Source: Clostridia bacterium (lineage in GTDB: Bacteria > Bacillota > Clostridia > Oscillospirales > CAG-382). From it: a stretch of 32,261 nt of DNA. The notes beneath the pieces were generated by a model, which saw only the letters and a list, made by a program, of their open reading frames with translations, was not told where the DNA came from and ran no database searches. The position numbers and the translations under genes are program-made. The DNA lies in the NCBI GenBank assembly GCA_017560085.1, contig JAFYPA010000090.1:1-32261 (forward strand), in the 5' to 3' direction. Of the stretch, positions 5,228-13,800 are shown piece by piece (positions within the stretch are counted from its first letter, which is position 1; the number at the start of each line of letters is the position of its first letter).

Positions 5228-7474
5228 TTATTTTCCAAGTCCGTCCGAGCGAACAATATATGCATCCTGCTCGGCTTTGGACATATTGTTCCACAGAACA
5301 TTCCAGCCCGATACTCTTACCTGAAGATTCTTGTACTTGTCGGGATTCTTTTGTGCGTCACGGAGCATCTTTGAATCAAAGACATTGAACTGTATGCTTA
5401 TGCCGTCGTTCTTCATATAATTCATTACAAGCCCGTACATAGCCTCAAGTCCGTCATCGCCCTGCACGGAGGACGGATGAAGCATAAGGTCAAGCACATA
5501 TGCCTCCGAGAACAGCCACATTGAGGTCTTCATTGCGGAAAGCATCGTTCCGGTAACGCCGTTGCGCTCCGTTCCGATAACGGGTGCGGTGTTCTTTGAA
5601 AGCTCCTCGCCCATTCTTCTGCCGTCGGGTGTTGCCTTTGTGGTTCTTCCGTGGATGAGGAAGTGGGTGGTGGAGGGAACGCCCGTCTTGTAGATGCTTC
5701 CTCGGCTGTTTTTCTGACCTGTTATGTATACGGCTATCTTGTTGAACATAGCCGTGGCGTACATATCCGCTTCTTTGTCGTTGACGCCGTATTTGAGCTT
5801 TGCTCCGAGAGCCTTTCTGTGAAGGATTTCATAGCCCTCCCAGTTGTTGTCAAGAGCATTTTTGAAATCCGTAAGAGTTGCCTCGCCCTTGTCGAAAACA
5901 AGCTCCTTTATTGCAAGCACCGAATCGACGGTGGTCGCAAAGGCGTTGAGAAGTATGGAGGAGGTGGGATACTTTACACCGAAGGCATAGGCGTCCACCT
6001 TCTTTTTGAGCGCTCTTTCCATGGTGGCGGACAGCATTACCGACGGGTCTACCTCGGCAACGAAATGCTCGTACTTTCTTGCCATACAAAGAATTCTGTC
6101 TATGATATATGTTATCTGCTTCATTACCGCCTCGTAGAATTCATCGAAGGAGGTAAAGTCGGAAACATCTCCCGTCTTAAGTCCCATCTGCTTTCCGAGT
6201 ACGGTGTCGTATCCGTTGTCGAAAACATAGCTTATTGCCTTTGAAAGATTTGCCACGGAGGATATCATATTCGCCTCGTCCGCTCTTACGTGCATTTCGT
6301 TGCATCCGCTGATATCACAGTCACGGGCTTCCTCAAGGCTTGTACCGTAGGAGCTCATAAGGGATTTTGTAATACCCGGTACACAGCAGAGTACAAAGCT
6401 GTTCTTTCCGTGTCTTATCATATCCAGCACACGGCAGATAAGCTTTTTATCCGTTTCGGGAGTTATCTTGAACTGAAGCTTGGGATTGTAAAGGCACAGC
6501 TCGTCGTATACATCGAGGAAATCATATGTAAGCTCGGATATATCGGTTTTGTTGTCGAAATCCGTTGCACAAAGGTACATAGGCTGTCCCCAGTAATTTC
6601 CGATAGCGGAGAACTGAAGCATAAAATATGCAAGAAAGCCCTTTATTTCGTCCCTTGTGAATGTGCCGTTTTTTATATCGTTTTTATAATATTTCCATAG
6701 AGTTCTGTCGATACCGTGTCCCATGGAACGCACCTGGAAGCTGTCCACCGACTCGGAAAGCAGGAAATAAATATACATAAGCATAAGAGTCTCGAAGGTG
6801 TTCTGCGGCTTTCCGCGGTATATGGTGTCGAGGCTCTTTTTTATAAGCTCGGATTTTTCCGTGGGATGGGAGCTTGCATAGTCGTAAAGTCTCTTTACAA
6901 AGCGGAGTATCGCCTCGTATTCGATTTCAATGGAGGAGAAAAACGCCTCCTGCTTTTCGTCAAGGCTTCCTTCAAGGCGGTATTTTTCGTGATAGCTCTG
7001 AGCTCGCTCAAGAAGTCCCGCAAAGCCGAGGGAGAGTATATCCCTCCAATCGGGGACAACGTGGTTTGTGTCAAGCCACATTTCCGCAATGCCCGAACTT
7101 TTGAAGTCGTCTATTTCCTCGCAAAGCCCGGGAATGGATTCAAAAAGCTCCTTTTGCCATCTGTTTATGAAAATTCCGTCAAGAGGTCTTCCCCAGTTGT
7201 AAAGGCAGGGGAAATAGTCGTGCTCGTCTATGGCGATTTTTGCGTTGTCAAGCACGAATGCAAACGCCTTCGCCTTGATAAGAGCATGGTCCTCGCCCCT
7301 GGTTTTTTCGTAAAGCTCGGAAAGAGCCGCACGCATTTGACTATCATCGAGTCCTTCGGTGTAGTCGCACATCACTCCGTGGTAGGCAAACCTTGAAAGA
7401 GGGTTAAAGGGCTCGCTTTGAAGGTGGTATTTGTTTTCTATAAAGCTGCGGTCGATGTCACTTATGTATTTCAT
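5228..7474 (-). CDS. Glycyl radical enzyme (pyruvate formate-lyase/dehydratase superfamily), substrate unknown
   Basis: The 748-residue protein has both landmarks of the superfamily. The loop SGCNE (Cys391, Glu393) gives the thiyl-radical cysteine and nearby acid/base. RVSGW near the C-terminus (Gly723) is the glycyl radical site, with the usual downstream arginine (YIVRS). The order and spacing fit a functional barrel. GCxE is the pattern of the dehydratase/lyase branch (glycerol dehydratase, choline lyase, hydroxyproline dehydratase), whereas true pyruvate formate-lyase has adjacent cysteines (CC), so formate production should not be assumed. GCNE with RVSGW suggests an uncharacterised subgroup. 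These enzymes need a dedicated radical-SAM activase, and none is encoded in this window. The gene appears monocistronic, with its own promoter at 7510-7538. Confidence 0.88.
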   Translation of the reverse strand: MKYISDIDRSFIENKYHLQSEPFNPLSRFAYHGVMCDYTEGLDDSQMRAALSELYEKTRGEDHALIKAKAFAFVLDNAKIAIDEHDYFPCLYNWGRPLDGIFINRWQKELFESIPGLCEEIDDFKSSGIAEMWLDTNHVVPDWRDILSLGFAGLLERAQSYHEKYRLEGSLDEKQEAFFSSIEIEYEAILRFVKRLYDYASSHPTEKSELIKKSLDTIYRGKPQNTFETLMLMYIYFLLSESVDSFQVRSMGHGIDRTLWKYYKNDIKNGTFTRDEIKGFLAYFMLQFSAIGNYWGQPMYLCATDFDNKTDISELTYDFLDVYDELCLYNPKLQFKITPETDKKLICRVLDMIRHGKNSFVLCCVPGITKSLMSSYGTSLEEARDCDISGCNEMHVRADEANMISSVANLSKAISYVFDNGYDTVLGKQMGLKTGDVSDFTSFDEFYEAVMKQITYIIDRILCMARKYEHFVAEVDPSVMLSATMERALKKKVDAYAFGVKYPTSSILLNAFATTVDSVLAIKELVFDKGEATLTDFKNALDNNWEGYEILHRKALGAKLKYGVNDKEADMYATAMFNKIAVYITGQKNSRGSIYKTGVPSTTHFLIHGRTTKATPDGRRMGEELSKNTAPVIGTERNGVTGTMLSAMKTSMWLFSEAYVLDLMLHPSSVQGDDGLEAMYGLVMNYMKNDGISIQFNVFDSKMLRDAQKNPDKYKNLQVRVSGWNVLWNNMSKAEQDAYIVRSDGLGK

Positions 7475-7509
7475 ATATAAACCTCATAATTTTTGCGTAA
7501 TTTTATTCT

Positions 7510-7538
7510 ATTGTACACGCAGGTACGGGTTTTGTAAA
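7510..7538 (-). promoter_or_regulatory. Promoter of the glycyl radical enzyme gene
   Basis: On the minus strand TTTACA (plus 7533-7538) and TACAAT (plus 7510-7515) are 17 bp apart, about 36 nt upstream of the ATG. GAGG lies 8 nt before the start codon. Confidence 0.65.
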
Positions 7539-7600
7539 TGGCTTTTTGTGATTATTTGTATTTTTTCGAATGGAATTTTCAAAAAAGTCGCAATAATCGG

Positions 7601-7699
7601 TTAATCAAAATTAAATCTGAATACGGCATTTTCGTTGTCAAACTCCTCGTTGCTTACCCATGTTACACTCTTGTCAGTAAGATTGTAAAGCGCAGACCA
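7601..7699 (-). pseudogene. C-terminal relic of a linear amide C-N hydrolase gene
   Basis: Read on the minus strand, these 33 codons encode WSALYNLTDKS, then WVSNEEFDNE, then FRFNFD and a TAA. This matches almost residue for residue the last 33 residues of the complete hydrolase at 22750-23967. The frame is lost upstream of 7699. It is the 3' end of a second copy that has been deleted or overwritten. Confidence 0.85.
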
Positions 7700-7780
7700 T
7701 AGCTATACACTACATTGTACCAAGGAATTTGCAAGCTGATAAAAGCCGAGAACCGTAATCAGGATTTCCGCCTCCCGAAA

Positions 7781-7797
7781 TACGAATATTATTCGTA
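7781..7797. promoter_or_regulatory. 17-bp inverted repeat upstream of the alkaline phosphatase gene
   Basis: TACGAAT-ATT-ATTCGTA is a perfect 7-bp inverted repeat with a 3-bp centre. It ends 10 bp before the -35 box at 7808, a position suited to a transcription factor that activates or represses the secreted-protein operon. The cognate regulator is unknown; I did not see the same site at the third giant gene. Confidence 0.5.
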
Positions 7798-7807
7798 ACC
7801 AAATCTA

Positions 7808-7836
7808 TTGACAGTGGTTTTTTGATATGATAAAAT
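7808..7836 (+). promoter_or_regulatory. Promoter of the secreted phosphatase/repeat protein operon
   Basis: TTGACA (7808-7813), a 17-bp spacer and TAAAAT (7831-7836) form a near-consensus promoter about 40 nt upstream of the ATG at 7878. AAGGAG at 7865-7870 is the ribosome site. Confidence 0.75.
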
Positions 7837-7877
7837 ATACTATGTATAAGTTTCATTAATATAAAAGGAGACAAAAA

Positions 7878-10800
7878 ATGAAAAAACTCACATCGCTTCT
7901 TCTTGTGTTGTTCCTTGTGTTAAGCTTCAGTACATTTACTTTCGCAAGCGAAGCAACAGATGATGCAGCTCTGACCGCAGAAGCGGTTACCGAAGCTTTG
8001 TCCGACAGCGCAAGCGTACAGGCAGAGCCTCAGATCAAGAACGTAATCTTCCTTATCCCCGACGGCGGCGGACCGACACTTATGGACCTTGCCGATATGG
8101 TTAAGAAGGCGGGCGGCTTTGACAGAACCAAGTACCCGAACGCTACCGTTCCCACAGAGGGCGGTCTTAACATCCTTCCGTACCTTGCGGGCTTCCACAC
8201 CACACGAAGCGCAAATAATGTGGTTACAGACTCTGCCGCAGGCGGTACTGCGCTTTCTTCGGGCTATAAGACCAAGAACGGCTACGTAGGTGTCACTCCC
8301 AATAAGGTTCCGAGAGCTTCTATCCTTGAGGTTGCAAAGCTTCTCGGTAAGGCTGTAGGTACATGTACAAACGCGGACTGGGTTCATGCTACTCCCGCAT
8401 CATATACCGCTCACTCCACAAGCAGAGAAGACTATATCAATATGTACAGACAGGTTGAGAGCAAGGAAATGGACGTTGTTCTCGGCGTAGGCTACGGCAA
8501 GGTAACCGAATTCCATGGTGCTACCATTGACGATGCTGTTGCAAGAGGATACAAGATTATTAAGACTCCCGAGGATGCGGCAAGCGTTCAGCCCGGTGAT
8601 AAGCTCTGGGGTAATGTAAGCTCAACCTCCGTTTCCACCGATATTTACAACAGTGCAAACAAAGCAAGCCTTGCTGAACTTACTCAGGCGGCTATTACCG
8701 CTCTTTCCGGTGACCCCGACGGCTTCTTCCTTATGGTTGAGGCAAGCTGGGTTGACAGTGGCGGACATAACAGTGATGCTCTTCAGACAACAAGTGAATA
8801 TCTCTCCTTTGACGAGTGTTGGAGAATTGCCGTTGAATTTGCCAAGGGCAGAAACGATACAGTCGTTATCGGTGCTCCCGACCACGACACAGGCGGTCTT
8901 CAGTTCCCCGATAAATTCACAAACGAAGTCGAGCTTATCCGTACGGGTACAAACCCCACAACCTTCACATGGACAGCCAACGGCGGACACTCAAAGATAA
9001 ACTGTCCCGTCTGGGTATATATTCCCGAAGGCGTTGAAATGATGAAGGGGCTTTCTCCGGTTGTAGGTGACACCTCATCCGTAAGAACCGACTATATCGT
9101 TGACAACACAAGCTTCGCTCCCTACATTGCAGACCTTATCGGCGGTGACCTCGATGAGGCTTCCGCAGAGCTTTTCGTTGATGTTACAACAATCGGTAAC
9201 TACGACAATGCAACGGAAAAGTTCGTATTCAACAACGGTGATAAGTACATCTTCAAAAATACCGACACCTATTACAAGGACGGTGAGGCTGTTGATATGC
9301 ACGGTAAGGTTGCATACCACATCGCAGATAGGTTCTATGTCCCCGCAGAGATGATTGACGAGGAGGACTGGAACCACAAAAATACAGGCATCCCCGAAAC
9401 AATGGAGGGTGAAGGTACTTCCGAATCACCTTATCTTATCAACAGCGCCGAAGACCTCAAGGCTATTATCAAAGGTATGACAACCCTTGACTACAAGGAT
9501 GTATACTTCAAGCAGGTAGAAAACCTTGAGTTCACGGACGAAGCCGAATTCGGTCTTGACGACGCACTCACATTTGCGGGCATCTACGACGGTAACGGTA
9601 AGACAATTACCTGGAACGGAACGTACAAGAAAGCCGTTTATATCTTCCCGACCGTTTCGGGTACAATCGCAAACCTCGGTGTTGTCGGCAAGCTCACAAG
9701 CACTGCTACAGCTAAGAGTGCATCCATCGCAAATACCGTAACATCCACAGGTAAGATTATCAACTGTTACTCACAGCTCGACTTCGAGGGCGCGGCCTTC
9801 AACGGTATTGCCGTAAAGAATGAGGGCGAAATTATCAATACCTACTATGGCGGTACTGTTACGGAAGCAAGCGGCGCTCCGCTTTCCAACGGTGGCTCAT
9901 ATACATCGGCATACTATGTTTCAGACTGCGGTCTTTCGCAGATAGCGACAAATGTTTTCGCAATTGAGCCCGAGGATTCCGAGGATGTTCTTGCGTCCCT
10001 CCTTACAAGCGGTGCTGCAAAGGTACAGGCAAGAACGGACGTTGCTCTTATTCCCTGGGAAACAATCGACTCACTTCCCAAGTTCATCGAAACAGAGCCT
10101 CTCGTTACGGGTGTAAGACTTTATCCCAAAACCGCAACGGCTCACAAGGGAAGCACATATCAGTTCGATGTAAATGTAGACGGCAGATTTGAGTACTCCT
10201 GGGCTATCAACTGGTCAATGGAGCCTCAGAGCGATCTTTCAGGCACTTACATCGACAAGAACGGCTTAATCCACATTGACGAAAACGAAACCATCAAATC
10301 CTTTACCGTGCTTGCAAAGAGTAAGGCAAACGGTGCGATTGCTTCAAGCTCTATTCTCAATATTTCTGCTGACGATGAAAGTGCATTCCCCGTAGGCTCG
10401 GGTACAAAGGCAGACCCCTACCTTATCAGAAACGAAGCAGACTTTGTAGCCTTCACCAACGCTTGTATCGGCGGTGAAAAGTACAAGGATAAGTACCTAA
10501 GACAGATTTGCGACCTTGACCTTGCGGGTTATCCCGGATACGGCGGTATGGGAAGCAACGCTAAGTTCTACGGTACTTACGACGGCTACGGACATACCAT
10601 AAATGTTGCACTCGAAACCAATAACGGTTGTATTTTCCCGTACACATGGGGTACAATTATGAACCTCGGCTCAACGGGATATGTTAAGAATTCACACAGC
10701 TCGGGCGGTATCTGCCGTTCACTCAGAAGTGCTGACGGCGACTACGGTCCCGGTGTTATTGTAAACTGCTGGTCAAGCTGTGAAGTCATCGGTAACTACG

Positions 10801-13800
10801 GTGGCGGTATTGTTCCCACAAACAGCGGTAAGGTTGTCAACTGTGTTGTATACGGTGATGTAGAGTACGGCGCAGACGGTGGCTCGGGCGGTGTAATTTC
10901 CTCAGGTACAAACAAGAGCTGCTACTTCATAGACCCCGATTACGATACAAAGAGCGGCAGCACAAGGATAACCGAAGATGAAGCAAAGACAACTCTTTAT
11001 GCAACACTCAACGCAAACAGAGCAAGTGCCGCTTCCGAGGCCGGCGTTTCCGTGGATGACCTCTTATGCTGGGTTAAGGTAGACGGCGAATATCCCAAGC
11101 AGGCGGTTATGTATCCCTACGAGGCAGCAGCAGAGAAAATCGAGATTGCTTCCTCGGGAACAGAAATGTTCAAGGGCGAGGGCAGACAGCTCGGTCTTTA
11201 TCCCTACGAGCTCGGCTATGATGCAGTTACATGGAGCATCGATTCCGCATCCTCCGAAAGCACAACCGTAGACGAATACGGCTATGTAACCGTAGGTGCA
11301 GATGAAGCAAATGCCGAAATCAAGGTTAAGGCTACACTCAAGAGCGATGCATCCGTTTCGGACGAGCTTACAATCACGGTTGTAAAGGAGCTCGACCACA
11401 TTGCGGCATACAGAGCGGCGGGCTATGAAATAATTTATATAACAGACAAATTGGGAACTACAATTTCCGATAACACCGCCCCCGACAAGAAGGTTGTATT
11501 TGCTCTTAAGAACGATATTAAATTTTCAGGCAATTCCACACTTAATCACAACGGCGGTACGTTCGTTATCACATCCGCAGGCGGTGCAATCAATCTCGGT
11601 ACAAAGAGTATTTCTCTCGGAGCAGACCTTGATGCAGATATCACCTTTGATAATATCGCAGTTACCAAGACTACAGGTGAAAGAAGCATCAGTGCAGTAG
11701 GTAATAATCTTACACTTACAGAAACATTTACAACAACCACAGAAGACTCCCAGGCGCTTTACATAAATGCCTCAAACGACGGTGGCTCGGATGTGAGTGA
11801 CGGTAATACAATTACAGTTGAAACTCCCTCCAAGATTACAATCCGCGGCTCGGGCTACAGCGGAAACCTTACAAACGGTGACGTTACATATGTATTCGGC
11901 AAGAATGCAAACGCATTGCTTCTTATCGCAGGTAAGGTTGGTAAGGAAGGCGTGCAGGCTCGTCTTAACGGTGATGTAAAGGTTATCGTTAAGGACAACG
12001 CAAAGCTCTCCAGAATTTCCGTTGCAGAGAGCCTCTCATACCTCGAGGGCGACCTTGACATTGAAATCAAGGACAATGCGACCGTAACAAAAATCGATCT
12101 TAACAAAAAAATCAGCGGTAATGCATATATCGACATCAAGAGCGGTACAGTAGGACCTATAACCGTAACCTCGGATATGGTAGCAGGCAAGTCAGTTATC
12201 AAGGCGGATATCGAAAATGCAACAGTAGGCGATATCGCAGGTGCAACCTATGCAGTCAAGTACAACGGCAACCTCGGTATTGTTGAATACTCCGAGGATT
12301 ATACATCCGTGCTTATCACTCCTACCACATCTACCAATCTTGTGAAGCTCACAAACGGCGACACGGTTAAGGAATACAGTGCAAAAATCAATGAAGAATT
12401 CTCCGCACCGATCGTAGGCGGTACAACAACGGTTGAGTTCCTTAATACCGATGCGGATTTCTACACAATCACATTCGTAGACGGTGACACAGTCGAAACA
12501 CAGACGGTTGATGCAGGCGCACTTCCCGTAGCTCCCGCGTGGACAAAGGACGGCTACACACTCATCTGGGATACGGAAATTACCCCGGCAACATCCTCCA
12601 AAACATATACAGCTATCTGGGAGCCCGCACACGTAGCGGCATACAGAGCGGCGGGCTATGAAATTGTTTATGTAACAGGCTCCCTTGAGTCGGCAGTTGC
12701 CAATAACACAGCTTCCGGCAAGAAGGTTGTATTTGCTCTTGTGAACGATGTAAAGGGCTCGGATGCCGACTCGATTTCTCATAACGGCGGTACAATCGTA
12801 TTTACATCCGCAGGCGGTGCAATCAACCTCGGCACATCAAGTATGGTTCTCGGCAAGGATAAGGATGCCAATATCATATTCGATAATATCGCGGTTAACA
12901 AGACCACGGGCGAAAGATCTATAAGTGCAGTCGGTAACAACCTCACACTTACGGAAACATTTACAACAACCACATCGGATTCCAACGTGCTTTATATAAA
13001 TGCTTCCAATGACGGCGGAAACGCTGTAAGCGACGGCAATACAATCACAATCGAAACTCCCTCCAAGATTGCAATCCGTGGCTCGGGCTACAGCGGAAAC
13101 CTTACGGAAGGTGACGTTACATATGTACTCGGCAAGAATGCAAATGTTTCCTATATCCTCGTTGCGGGTAAGGCAGGCAAGGCTGGCGCTCAGGCTGAGC
13201 TTAAGGGTAACGTAAAGGTTATAGTTAAGGACAGCGCAACTCTCGGCAGAATTGCTGTTGCAGAGAATAACTCATACCTCGAAGGCAGCCTTGACATTGA
13301 GGTTATGGACAATGCAACCGTTAACAAAATCAACCTTGACAAGAAGGTTACAGGCAATGTACTCATCGACATCAAGGGCGGTACAGTAGGACCTATCACG
13401 GAAACATCAGGTATGGTAACAGGCAAGATTGCTGTCAATACAAATACAGACAAGGCAACGGTTGGCGACATCACAGGTGCCGATTATGCAGTTAACTACA
13501 ACGGTAATCTCGGTGAGGTAGCTTATTCCGCAGACTTCAAATCCATCACTCTTACTCCCGTTTCCTCCGTTGACTTTGTAAATGTTACCAACGGTGACAC
13601 GGTTAACGAATACAATGTAAACGGCGGTAAGGAAATCTCCGCACAGATTTCAAGCGGTACAACAACGGTTGAATTCATTGAGGGCGAAGAGGAATCCTAC
13701 ACAATCACATTTACAGACGGCGAACAGACCGAAACACAGACAGTTGTCGAGGGCACAGTTCCCACAGCTCCCGCGTGGACAAAGGATGGCTACACACTCA

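Noticed and set aside
5228..7474. Annotation as true pyruvate formate-lyase (pflB)
   Set aside because: The adjacent catalytic cysteine pair of PFL is replaced by SGCNE, as in the dehydratase/lyase branch.
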